Part shown: positions 54,249 through 63,400 of the stretch, piece by piece | Position numbering within the stretch: the stretch's first letter is position 1 | Layout: each line of letters starts with the position of its first letter | Assembly (NCBI RefSeq): GCF_003952185.1 | Contig: NZ_RXFS01000003.1 | Coordinates: 248,001 to 312,000, forward strand | Length of the DNA: 64,000 bases | Origin: Variovorax sp. 679 | GTDB lineage: Bacteria; Pseudomonadota; Gammaproteobacteria; Burkholderiales; Burkholderiaceae_C | Reading direction: 5' to 3' | The notes under the pieces: generated by a model | Told to the model about the DNA's origin: nothing | Databases searched by the model: none | Seen by the model: the letters and a program-made list of their open reading frames with translations, nothing else | Position numbers and translations under genes: made by a program

Positions 54249-56731
54249 TCCCGCTCTTCAGAAGCCAGACCGCTGCAGGCCCCGACAGATTTGAGGAGTT
54301 TGTCAGGTGGGGATGCCCCGGTGGAGTCGCAGGTTTTGACACAGTGCATGAGCAAGGTTATGACCCAAGTGTTCCATGGTTTGCGATGGCGCCACACCGT
54401 CTGAAAGCGGGTGACAAGACCACGCGACTACCTCTCATAAAAATTGAGCACCGCGTAAGGGCACGGAAGATATTCATTCGCACTCGAACCGGGCCACCCA
54501 AGATCACCAACCCAGAGGCAATGATTGGCGGAGACCGGTTCCTCACGTTTGCGAAGACATACATCAATGTGATGATCATCTACCGCAATCTGAGAGGGTC
54601 ACCGAAAACGATCGTTCGCACCCTGGAACTCCTGGACTGGGCTCTGCGCCAGCTCAACTCTGGAAACAATGATCCAAGCCTGCTGACGCGAGCGACCTTT
54701 GTTTTCGCCGAACAAGCCTTGATTGGCGGATCAGATTGCGCATCTATCAAATACGATGTCGGATGCGAGTTGGACTTGCTTGCAGGTATGTTGCAGGGTG
54801 GCCATCACACGAAAAGCTTCAGGTTTGGCCAATACGGTTTTGGCCTGCTGGCAAATCGCTTCACTTTCAAGTCCAAGGTGCCCATGCCGACGAAACGGAA
54901 GGCACAACTTCTTGATGAAGATGTGCAGAGGAAGAGCCAAGCCAGGCGGCTACCGAATGAAGTCGTAACGGCTGTTGGACTGGCATACCGTTCCGCCCAA
55001 CAGCGCTTCGGTCCGACACATGAAGTTACCTCAATGGCCGCATTGGTAGCGTTGCCCTTCACAACCGTGTCGATGCGTCTATCGGATCTCTTGCAGCTTC
55101 ACCCCAACGCCCTCAGGAGTGTTGACGGAAGGGTTCGGATATCAATTTATCGACCCAAGACCGATCTGTACCAAGAACTTCCTATCCCAAAACAACTCGA
55201 GGCTCTTGCCCAGGAACTGATCGAGGTCGCCGCCAATTTCTCATCGGACGCAAGAGCAGCGTTCAAGTACTACATCGAGAACTTCGACAGCTTCGAAAAG
55301 ATTAATCAGCTGTACATCCCGGACCATCTGCAGAGCGATTTTTCGCAGTCGTACTTCAGAAGACCTCCACCTAGCGCAAAAAATACTGCTCCATATGTAC
55401 CCGTCAGTGCCGTAGATTTAACGGCTCGTGAATACCCTTCACTCTACGACAAGATCCCAGAGACCATTTGCGTCAAGCTGCGCACGTTACGTGGCGTGAA
55501 CCATCCGCAAGACTTCTTCCCGCAGCTGACCAGATCTCAATTCTCAGGACGAATCTACCTATCGCACCTTGATCTGAGCGTGTTGTTCAGGGTCATCGGG
55601 GTCAAATTACCTGATGAAGTCCGACTGCTTGACAAAGGTATCTTCATTGATCGGGACTACTTACTCAACTCGATCACTGCAAACGAAGGACAGAAGATCG
55701 GAATCGAACTGGCTTTTCTCGTGGCCGGGAGAAGTCTCTCCTGTTTTTCCAGTGTTGAAGAGTTACACACCAGACTTTTGGTGGACTTCAAGAAGGCAAG
55801 GTTCCCTCATTGGCCTTACTCATCCAGAGATAGAAAGACGCGGCTCGACGAGGTCCTCTGCGCCGCGTTTGATGGTCAGATTGATCAGGAAACTGATCAC
55901 TTGACACGGAAGCGGGCTTGGTGGCGCCCTGTTGTCCTTACGTATTCTCGTTTTGTCAGATGGACTAGCAGCCGTTTGGGTAAGCCTCCGAGGCTCTTCG
56001 CGACACTGGACATCAAACTCTCGAATGGCGAATATCCGTCGTTTACCCTTCACGATGCACGGGCCTATCTTCAAACGCGAGCGCTAACGCTGGGGGTGAG
56101 CGAGCAATACCTTGATCTACTTGCGGGACGAACGACAGGCCCGCAGTCAGCACACTACGATTTGCGCACTCCGGCAGAGATCGTGAGCGGCTCTATCGAG
56201 GGGTTTGATCCGGCAGTCGACTTTAAGGTGACTGGCCCTGTTGCGAACGCCGCACGAACAATTGAAGTGGTAGATCGAAAAATCTTTCTCTTTGAAAGAG
56301 CTGTACCCAAGCAAATCACGGAAGTGGGGGGATGCTCAACATCTTGGTCTCTCAACCCTTGTGAACAGCATGGCGACTGCATGGGGTGTGCCCACCACGT
56401 CTGGAGGAAAGGGGACAAGAAGCGCTTGCCGATCATCAAAGAGATGCATCGGCACTCCGTCCACATGATCGCCGAGGGACGCAAAAAGTTGCGATCAAGC
56501 GGGGGACTGAAGAAGCCGATCGAGCGCCACATCAGGCAACACGAGTGGGTTCGCGCTCGCTGTGAAGAGATCTTCGCTGTGGAGAATGACCCCTCAATTG
56601 CACCGGGCACGATTGTGACGTTCGATGCGGCGCCAGAGGCTCTTGGCCTGTCCGAACTCACGTCTCGATTACACGATAAACATGTCGGCGAGCCGCCGGA
56701 AAGAGATGACCATGGGGATGCCGAAGATTAG
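54236..56731 (+). CDS. large tyrosine recombinase 3 with C-terminal Cys cluster
   Basis: An 831-residue protein overlapping the second recombinase by 13 bases. The C-terminal half has recombinase motifs: Arg281 in TVSMRLSDLLQL, HDARAYLQTRA (H606 and R609) and DLLAGRTTGPQSAHYD (Tyr641). The first ~260 residues are extra, and a Cys/His group follows the catalytic region (CSTSWSLNPCEQHGDCMGCAHH). Size and order parallel TnpB of Tn554 (large second recombinase). A role in choosing the ttcA site is inferred. Confidence 0.82.
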   Translation: MQGVVPLFRSQTAAGPDRFEEFVRWGCPGGVAGFDTVHEQGYDPSVPWFAMAPHRLKAGDKTTRLPLIKIEHRVRARKIFIRTRTGPPKITNPEAMIGGDRFLTFAKTYINVMIIYRNLRGSPKTIVRTLELLDWALRQLNSGNNDPSLLTRATFVFAEQALIGGSDCASIKYDVGCELDLLAGMLQGGHHTKSFRFGQYGFGLLANRFTFKSKVPMPTKRKAQLLDEDVQRKSQARRLPNEVVTAVGLAYRSAQQRFGPTHEVTSMAALVALPFTTVSMRLSDLLQLHPNALRSVDGRVRISIYRPKTDLYQELPIPKQLEALAQELIEVAANFSSDARAAFKYYIENFDSFEKINQLYIPDHLQSDFSQSYFRRPPPSAKNTAPYVPVSAVDLTAREYPSLYDKIPETICVKLRTLRGVNHPQDFFPQLTRSQFSGRIYLSHLDLSVLFRVIGVKLPDEVRLLDKGIFIDRDYLLNSITANEGQKIGIELAFLVAGRSLSCFSSVEELHTRLLVDFKKARFPHWPYSSRDRKTRLDEVLCAAFDGQIDQETDHLTRKRAWWRPVVLTYSRFVRWTSSRLGKPPRLFATLDIKLSNGEYPSFTLHDARAYLQTRALTLGVSEQYLDLLAGRTTGPQSAHYDLRTPAEIVSGSIEGFDPAVDFKVTGPVANAARTIEVVDRKIFLFERAVPKQITEVGGCSTSWSLNPCEQHGDCMGCAHHVWRKGDKKRLPIIKEMHRHSVHMIAEGRKKLRSSGGLKKPIERHIRQHEWVRARCEEIFAVENDPSIAPGTIVTFDAAPEALGLSELTSRLHDKHVGEPPERDDHGDAED

Positions 56732-57131
56732 TCGGAAGGCCGAAGCATCGATCGTTGCCATCTTGAAAGAATGGCCTGCCAAGCAACGATTAACCTGGGA
56801 TTCGCTCAGAAAGCAAATAGCCAGGAAGTTCAAGGCGTCAGAAGTGTGGTCGCGTCAATCTCTTGGGGCAAATGAAGCCATCTACAGCGCATACGAAGCA
56901 GCAAAGAAGCCAGATGCTGAGCGCTCGAGCGCCCCCCAGCACAGCCGGTCTTGGTACGCGAAACGAGTTATCGAGTTGGAGCGAAAGGTTGCCGACCTGT
57001 CTGCGAAACAAGCTGCACTGCAGTTGCGTCACACGCAGCTAGTTCACAACGTGTCCCTATTGCCCGGCGGCATCGGGCTGCTCGCTCTTCCATTGCCCAG
57101 CAATACGCGCAGAAGGCGAGAAGATAGGTAG
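56706..57131 (+). CDS. small coiled-coil protein of the recombinase operon (TnpC-like)
   Basis: A 141-residue protein overlapping recombinase 3 by 26 bases. The N-terminal half is basic and helical (KISRKAEASIVAILKEWPAKQRLTWDSLRKQI), DNA-binding-like. The middle forms a coiled coil (SWYAKRVIELERKVADLSAKQAALQLRH). Position after two or three recombinases and its size match TnpC (about 125 residues) of Tn554, which affects transposition orientation and frequency. No clear sequence homology is visible to me. Start chosen near GGAAAGAG; ATG 6 or 12 bases later is possible. Confidence 0.7.
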   Translation: MTMGMPKISRKAEASIVAILKEWPAKQRLTWDSLRKQIARKFKASEVWSRQSLGANEAIYSAYEAAKKPDAERSSAPQHSRSWYAKRVIELERKVADLSAKQAALQLRHTQLVHNVSLLPGGIGLLALPLPSNTRRRREDR

Positions 57132-57188
57132 AGAACTCCCCAGACGCTGCCAGACGACAAGGAGTTGTATCCCTCTACGGTTCTCGCC
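57115..57188. terminator. large inverted repeat between convergent genes
   Basis: GGCGAGAA (57115-57122) pairs with TTCTCGCC (57181-57188), and GTAGAG (57128-57133) with CTCTAC (57172-57177). Both arms are perfect, with short bulges. It lies between the end of the recombinase operon and the end of the island ttcA, which converge, so it may serve as a two-way terminator. Confidence 0.6.
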
Positions 57189-57242
57189 CCGGTTGCTGTT
57201 TTCATGCGCTCGTCGATTCCCATTCGGCGCCAAGCTCCCCGA

Positions 57243-58136
57243 TCAGTTCGCTGAACTACCGATCGTCGAAATACCAGGCATGAGCCGGATCGGGGCTGCC
57301 ACGATTTCCGAAGGCTCATTTGGCGCAGCGAGCCAGTTGCTGACATCGTCCAGCTCGCCGCTCACCTTCGCCGGAGTGTTGAAATCATGCAATTTTCGGT
57401 CGAGCAGGTGTGATGGCACCACGTCGGTCAGTGCACGAAACATGTTGTCGGAGCGCCCCGGGAAGCGTCGATCCCATTCCTGAATCATTTCTTTCATTGC
57501 TCTGCGCTGGAGGTTGGGCTGAGAGCCGCACAGATTGCAAGGAATGATCGGGAAATTCATCGCCGCCGAATAGGCCTTTATGTCTCGCTCGTTGCAGTAC
57601 GCGAGTGGGCGAATGACTACATTTCTTCCGTCGTCTGAGACCAGCTTCGGCGGCATGGTTTTCAGCTTTCCGCCGAAGAACATGTTGAGAAGCAGCGTCT
57701 CCAAAATGTCGTCCCGATGGTGACCCAAAGCTACCTTGGTCGCACCCAATTCCACCGCCGTCCGGTAGAGAATGCCGCGCCGCAGCCTTGAGCAAAGAGA
57801 GCAAGTCGTCTTTCCCTCAGGCACCTTCTCCTTGACGATGGAGTAGGTGTCTTCCTCGATGACGCGAAACGGAACGTTTAGCTGAGTCAAATATGTGGGA
57901 AGGATGTCCTCCGGGAAGCCTGGCTGCTTCTGATCCAGGTTGACCGCCACTACATCAAAGTTGATCGGAGCGACTTCCCTGAGGTACAGAAGACTGTCCA
58001 GCATGGTGTAACTGTCTGCCCCCCCCGACAGACAGACCATGACGAGGTCGCCTTCCTCGATCATCCCGTAGTCAACGATAGCTTGGCCGGCGAGTCGGCG
58101 GATGCGCTTGCGCAGCTTATTAAATTCAACACTCAT
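57243..58136 (-). CDS. ttcA: TtcA, tRNA 2-thiocytidine synthetase (island copy)
   Basis: A complete 297-residue TtcA, the enzyme that thiolates cytidine 32 of certain tRNAs. It has the ATP PP-loop [11 protein letters not shown], the iron-sulfur cysteines in [12 protein letters not shown], the conserved [10 protein letters not shown] and the [14 protein letters not shown] block. TtcA usually has SGGKDS; the Ala at this Lys position is unusual. The wording SYTMLD and [10 protein letters not shown] is closer to gammaproteobacterial TtcA than to the resident gene at 58330. Start 58136 ([14 protein letters not shown]) with AGAGG upstream; a longer frame to 58199 has no family support. Its DNA is AT-richer than the resident ttcA. 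It probably replaces the disrupted gene. Confidence 0.93.
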   Translation of the reverse strand: MSVEFNKLRKRIRRLAGQAIVDYGMIEEGDLVMVCLSGGADSYTMLDSLLYLREVAPINFDVVAVNLDQKQPGFPEDILPTYLTQLNVPFRVIEEDTYSIVKEKVPEGKTTCSLCSRLRRGILYRTAVELGATKVALGHHRDDILETLLLNMFFGGKLKTMPPKLVSDDGRNVVIRPLAYCNERDIKAYSAAMNFPIIPCNLCGSQPNLQRRAMKEMIQEWDRRFPGRSDNMFRALTDVVPSHLLDRKLHDFNTPAKVSGELDDVSNWLAAPNEPSEIVAAPIRLMPGISTIGSSAN

Positions 58137-58332
58137 AGATGAGAAACCTCTGGTGCATTGTAAGGAGGCCTCGACAGGCGCCTCCCTCAATGTAAACATT
58201 GGCCGTAGTTGGCGCGTTTTCTTGACAAAGTACAGTAGTTGTAAGGCATGGCGCCCTTGCCCGCTGCCGCATCCCCTCTGGGGACACCTTCAGAGGAAGC
58301 ATCTCGGATAGCTCCCAAGTCCGATAAGAAAA
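58137..58332. other. right end of the island
   Basis: Between the island ttcA start and the junction are several repeats. GGAGGC-N10-GCCTCC is at 58164-58185 and CCTCTG-N10-CAGAGG at 58275-58296. TCGGA-N11-TCCGA (58304-58324) ends 5 bases before the junction. A direct repeat TTGTAAGG occurs at 58158 and 58239. Such paired 6-bp arms could be recombinase binding sites. TTGACA (58222-58227) is a possible -35 on the plus strand. The junction with resident ttcA lies at about 58330. Confidence 0.5.
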
Positions 58333-59082
58333 GACAGCTACGCGCTGCTCGACATCCTGCTCAAGCTGAAGGCGCGTGCGCCCATTCATTTCGACATCGT
58401 CGCGGTCAACCTCGACCAGAAGCAGCCCGGCTTTCCCGAGGAAGTGCTGCCGAAGTACCTGAGCGAACTGGGCGTGGACTTCCACATCGAGAACCAGGAC
58501 ACCTACAGCATCGTCAAGCGCGTGATTCCCGAGGGCAAGACCACCTGCGGCCTGTGCAGCCGGCTGCGCCGCGGCATTCTCTACCGCGTGGCCGACGAGC
58601 TGGGCGCCACCAAGGTCGCGCTGGGCCACCACCGCGACGACATGCTGCAGACCTTCTTCCTCAACATGTTCTTCGCCGGCAAGCTCAAGAGCATGCCGCC
58701 CAAGCTGGTGAGCGACGACGGCAGGCACGTGGTGATCCGCCCGCTGGCCTACGTGGCCGAGAAAGACACGGTGCGCTGGGCGCAGCACCGCGAGTTCCCG
58801 ATCATTCCCTGCACGCTGTGCGGCAGCCAGGAAAACCTTCAGCGCAAGCAGGTCGGCGAAATGCTGCGCGAATGGGACAAGAAGTACCCCGGCCGCGTGG
58901 AGAACATGTTCACCGCGCTGCAGAACGTGGTGCCTTCGCACCTGCTCGACGGAACGCGGCACGACTTCAAGGGTCTGAAGGCCACCGGCGTGGCCGACGA
59001 CGAAGGCGACAAGGCCTTCGACCCGCCCTCCTTCGATCTGCTCTCCCAGGCACCTGCCGCCCTGCGCATCGTCCAGGGCTGA
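58330..59082 (+). pseudogene. ttcA: 3' part of the resident ttcA, interrupted by the island
   Basis: The frame starts inside the PP-loop as [22 protein letters not shown] and runs in one open frame to the stop at 59082. The iron-sulfur cysteines ([12 protein letters not shown]), [10 protein letters not shown] and [14 protein letters not shown] are all present. Missing are the N-terminal ~50-60 residues and SGG of the loop. Upstream of the Lys codon the frame reads Ser-Pro-Ile-Arg-like island sequence, with an in-frame TAG at 58309, so no PP-loop can be made. The gene was intact before insertion. The next in-frame ATG (58444) cannot give a functional enzyme. Confidence 0.93.
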
Positions 59083-59128
59083 CCGGGCAACCCAGGGGAA
59101 TTTTGGGCATCAATGCCCGGAGACCCTC

Positions 59129-59752
59129 ATGAAATCTGCGTTCTCTGCTCTTCTTCTTGCAGCAAGCCTGACCGGCTGCGCCACCTCGTGGGTGGTCGAC
59201 AGCGACGTGAAGAGCTTCGCCTCCCCGGGCGCCATCGCGCCCGGCGCCACCTACCGCTTCGACCGCCTGCCCTCGCAGCAGGCCGACGGCGCCCGGCAGG
59301 AATCGCTCGAAGCCATGGCCGGCGCGGAGCTCGACAAGGTCGGGCTGCGCCGCGACGACGCCAAGCCCCAGTACACCGCGCAGATCGGCGCGCGCGTGAC
59401 GGCCGGGCTCTCGCCCTGGGCCGACCCGTGGCTCTACAACGGCCCCTGGGGCTACGGCTACGGCGGCTATGGCTACTACGGCCGGCGCTGGTACGGCGGC
59501 GGCTGGTATGGCGGCCCGATGTTCGCGCCGCCGGCCAACCCCTGGTACGAGCGCGAGGTGAGCATCGTGCTGCGCGAGGTGGGCTCCAACCGCGTGGTCT
59601 ACGAGACCCGCGCCCGCAACGACGGCCCGTACACCTCGAGCGCGGCGATCCTGCCGGTGATGTTCCAGGCCGCGCTGCAGGGCTTTCCGAACCCGCCGCA
59701 GGGCGAGCGCAGGGTCAACATCGAGCTGCCGACGGCGCAGGCCAGGAAGTAG
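59129..59752 (+). CDS. DUF4136 lipoprotein
   Basis: A 207-residue lipoprotein with lipobox SLTGC and the DUF4136 features: a short N-terminal beta region (SDVKSFASPGAIAPGATYRFDRLP), a Tyr/Gly-rich loop (WGYGYGGYGYYGRRWYGGGWYG) and a C-terminal VVYETRARNDGP. These are small outer-membrane proteins of unknown role. It starts 46 bases after the resident ttcA and is chromosomal. Confidence 0.88.
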   Translation: MKSAFSALLLAASLTGCATSWVVDSDVKSFASPGAIAPGATYRFDRLPSQQADGARQESLEAMAGAELDKVGLRRDDAKPQYTAQIGARVTAGLSPWADPWLYNGPWGYGYGGYGYYGRRWYGGGWYGGPMFAPPANPWYEREVSIVLREVGSNRVVYETRARNDGPYTSSAAILPVMFQAALQGFPNPPQGERRVNIELPTAQARK

Positions 59753-59772
59753 CGCCTTCTAGAATTCCCCGG

Positions 59773-60414
59773 ATGGAAGAACCCACCCGCCTGATCGCCG
59801 TTCGCCACGGCGAAACCGCCTGGAACGTCGACACCCGCATCCAGGGCCAGCTCGACATCGGGCTCAACGAAACCGGCGTCTGGCAGGCCCGGCGCGCCGG
59901 TGCCGCGCTGGCCGACGAGCCCGTGTCGGTGGTCTATGCCAGCGACCTCTCTCGCGCCTGGCAGACCGCGGAAGAAATCGCCAGGCCCCACGGCTTGGCC
60001 GTGCAGCCCGAGCCGCGCCTGCGCGAGCGGGCCTTCGGGCATTTCGAAGGACTGAGCTTCGCCGAGATCGAAGCCACGCTGCCCGTGCAGGCCAAGCTCT
60101 GGCGCGAGCGCGACCCTGAATTCGAACCCGAGGGCGGCGAAAGCCTGCTGGCGTTCCGCGACCGCGTGACGGGCGTGGCCTCCGAGCTGGCGGCGCGCCA
60201 CCCGGGCAAGCTGGTCGTGCTGGTCGCGCACGGCGGCGTGATGGACGTGCTCTACCGCGCCGCCACCCGGCAGGAGCTGCAGGCGCCGCGCACCTGGCAG
60301 CTGGGCAATGCAGCCATCAACCGCATGCTGTGGACGCAGGAGGGTTTCAGCCTCGTCGGCTGGAGCGACACCGCGCATCTGGTGGACGACGCACTCGACG
60401 AAACCACGACCTGA
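59773..60414 (+). CDS. histidine phosphatase family protein
   Basis: A 213-residue enzyme with the catalytic RHGETAWN motif at residues 11-18 (His phospho-acceptor) and the second His in VAHGGVMDVL. The acidic residue in RLRERAFGHFEG and the Arg in SDLSRAWQTAE also fit. Members include phosphoglycerate-mutase-like and CobC-like phosphatases; the substrate cannot be told. GGA lies just before the start, only 8 bases after TAGAATTCC. Confidence 0.92.
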   Translation: MEEPTRLIAVRHGETAWNVDTRIQGQLDIGLNETGVWQARRAGAALADEPVSVVYASDLSRAWQTAEEIARPHGLAVQPEPRLRERAFGHFEGLSFAEIEATLPVQAKLWRERDPEFEPEGGESLLAFRDRVTGVASELAARHPGKLVVLVAHGGVMDVLYRAATRQELQAPRTWQLGNAAINRMLWTQEGFSLVGWSDTAHLVDDALDETTT

Positions 60415-60459
60415 CGAGGGAACGCGGGCGCGGAGCCCGCCTCCGATCTCCGGCGTGGA

Positions 60460-63400
60460 TCAGGCGTGCGAGTGCTGCGAGTTCGACGACTCGGCCTGAG
60501 CCTCTCCCGGCAGATCGACCATCGGCCCCGTGCCGCTGTAACGGTCGAGCGCCAGGTAGATGGCCGGCGTGATGTACAGCGTGATCACCTGCGAGAAGAT
60601 CAGCCCGCCCACCACCGCCACGCCCAGCGGCTGGCGCAGTTCGGCGCCTGCACCGAGGCCCAGCGCCAGCGGTAGCGCGCCCATCAGCGCGGCCAACGTG
60701 GTCATCAGGATCGGACGGAAGCGCAGCCGGCAGGCCTCGCGGATCGCATCCACCGGCTGCATGCCCTCGGTACGCTGCGCGTCGAGGGCGAAGTCGATCA
60801 TCATGATCGCGTTCTTCTTCACGATGCCGATCAGGAGCAGGATGCCGATGGTCGCGATAAGCGTCAGGTCGAAGCCGAAGAGCTTCAGTGAAATGAGCGC
60901 GCCCACCGCGGCCGAAGGCAGCCCCGCCAGGATCGTGATCGGGTGGATGTAGCTCTCGTAGAGCACGCCCAGCAGCACGTAGATGACCAGCACTGCGAGC
61001 ACCAGCAGCACGGCCTGGCTCGACTGCGAACTCTGGAACACCGCCGCATCGCCGCCGTAGGTGGTGATGATCGACTGCGGCATCTTCAGCTCGTCCTTGA
61101 AGCGGTCGATCTTCGCGGTCGCGTTGCCCAGCGGCACGTCGGGCGCGAGGTTGAACGACACCGTCACCGCCTGCAGCTGGCCCTGGTGGTTGACCGCGGT
61201 CGGCCCCACGGTGCGCTTGACGGTCGAGAAGGCCGACAGCGGCACCAGCCTGCCGGTGGTGCTGCGCACCGACAGGCGGGAGACGTCTTCCTCGAACTGG
61301 CGGTCGTTGTCGGCGGCCGAGAGGATCACCTGGTAGGTGTTGCTCGCGCCGTAGATGCTGCCGATCTGGCGGTCGCCGTACGCGTTGTAGAGCGCGGTGC
61401 GCAGGTCGCCCACCGCTACGCCGAGCACGCCGGCCTTGTCGCGGTCGATCTCGAGCGTGGCCTGCAGGCCGCGGTTCTGCGAGTCGCTGGTCACGTCGCG
61501 GAAGTCGGGGTCGGCGCGCATGCGCTCCATGAGCCGCGTGGCCCACGGCACCATCTCGCCCGCGTTGACGCTCTGCAGCGTGTACTGGAAGCGCGCCTTG
61601 CTCTGGCGGCCGCCCAGGCGCAGGTTCTGCACCGGTTGCATGTAGACGGCGATGCCCGGGATCTCGCGGAAGCGCTGGCGCAGCGACTCGAGCACCTTCG
61701 CCATCTGCGGGCGTTCGCTGCGCGGCTTGAGCACGGCGAACAGCCGGCCGGAGTTCTGCGTGGCGGTGGGCCCGCCCACGCCGACGAAGGAGCTCACGTA
61801 GTCGACGCTCGGGTCATCCTTGAGCGCGGCGGCCACGCGGTCCTGCAGCGCCTTCATGGCGGTGAAGGAGATGTCCTCGGCGGCTTCGGTCGTGATCTGG
61901 ATCTGGCCGATGTCTTCCTCGGGGAAGAAGCCCTTCGGGATGGTCGCGAACAGCCAGCCGGTGATGACGAAGGTCAGCGCCGCCATCAGCAGCATCACCT
62001 TGCGGTGCATCAGCGTCCAGTCGAGCGTGCGCATGTAGCCGCCGTGCACGGCGCGGTAGCCGCGCTCGAAGGCTCGGCCGATGGCGGTGCCGGGCTCGGG
62101 GTGTTCTTCTTCGTGGTCGAGCGCGCCGGCTCGGCGCGGCACCTGCTTGAGCAGCCGGCTCGCGAGCATCGGCACCAGCGTGAGCGACACCACGGCCGAC
62201 ACCAGCACCGCCAGCGCCACCACCACCGCGAACTCGTGGAACAGCAGGCCGATCACGCCCGGCATGAAGAAGATCGGGATGAACACGGCCACCAGCGAGA
62301 TCGAGATCGACACGATGGTGAAGCCCACCTCGCGCGCGCCGCGCAGCGCGGCCGCGAACGGGTCCATGCCCTTCTCGACGTAGCGCATGATGTTTTCCAG
62401 CACCACGATGGCGTCGTCCACCACCAGGCCCACCGCCAGTGTGATGCCCAGCAGCGAGATGTTGTCCAGGCTGTAGCCGAAGGCGTAGAGCAGCGCCACC
62501 GCGCCGATCAACGAGATGGGAATGGTCGCGGCCGGAATCAGCGTGGCCACCAGCCGGTGCAGAAACAGGAAGATCACCAGCACCACCAGCGCGATGGTGC
62601 CCAGCAGCGTGAGCTGCACGTCGTGCACCGCCTCGCGGATCGACAGCGAGCGGTCGTTCACCATCTGGATCTCGACCGACTGCGGCAGCTCGGCCTTGAA
62701 GCGCGGGATGAGCGCGCGCACCGCGTCCACCACCTGCACGGTGTTGGCGTTGGGCTGGCGCTGCACGGCCAGCGAGATCGAGTCCTGCCCGTTGAAGCTG
62801 CTGGCGGTCTTCACCGACTCGAAGCTGTCCTCGATGGTGGCGACTTCATCGAGCCGCACCGGCGCGCCGTTGCGCTGGCCGACGATCAGCTTGGCGAAGT
62901 CGGCCGCCTTCATGAGCTGGCGGTTGGCCTGGATGGTGAGCGTCTGGCGCGGGCCGTCGAGCGTGCCGACCGGCGTGTTGGCGTTGGCGGAATTCACCGC
63001 CTTGGCGAGCTCGTCGAGCGTGATGTTGCGCGCGTTGAGCAGGTCGGCGTTGGCCTTGATGCGCACCGCGAAGGCCTTGCGGCCGTACACGCCCACCTGC
63101 GCCACGCCGTCGATGGTCGACAAGGTGGGCGAGATCAGGTTCTCGGCGTAGTCGTTGAGCTCCGACGGGTTCATCGACGGCGAGATCAGCGCGATGAACA
63201 GCACCGGTGCGTCGGCCGGGTTCACCTTGCGGTACGAAGGCAGCTGCGTGAGCTCCTGCGGCAGCTGGCGCTGGGCGCGCAGCAGCGCGGCCTGCACGTC
63301 GACGGCGGCGGCGTCGATGTCGCGGCTGCTCACGAATTCGAGCGTGAGCGAGGTCACGCCCTGCGTGTTCACCGAGCTGATGGTCTGCAGGCCCGGGATG

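Larger units (their letters stand above)
1..58330. mobile_element. right portion of a heavy-metal genomic island inserted in ttcA
   Basis: Everything from the window start to about 58330 appears to be one island, possibly built by accretion. The right boundary is visible because the resident ttcA reading frame begins abruptly at 58330 with the second half of its PP-loop and continues intact to 59082. Just inside the boundary are a second, complete ttcA on the opposite strand and a four-gene recombinase operon. The rest is metal-resistance cargo. The left boundary, where the 5' part of the resident ttcA should lie, is not in this window, so size and left end are unknown. Extension to coordinate 1 is an inference from continuous cargo content. 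Confidence 0.7.

Noticed and set aside
58222..58250. Plus-strand promoter TTGACA driving the truncated resident ttcA
   Set aside because: No matching -10 at normal spacing, and the transcript could not make a TtcA with a PP-loop.
58248..59132. Open frame from an ATG at 58248 running across the junction into ttcA DNA
   Set aside because: It is in a different frame from ttcA and gives a compositionally odd protein without family features; the ttcA frame has an in-frame TAG at 58309.
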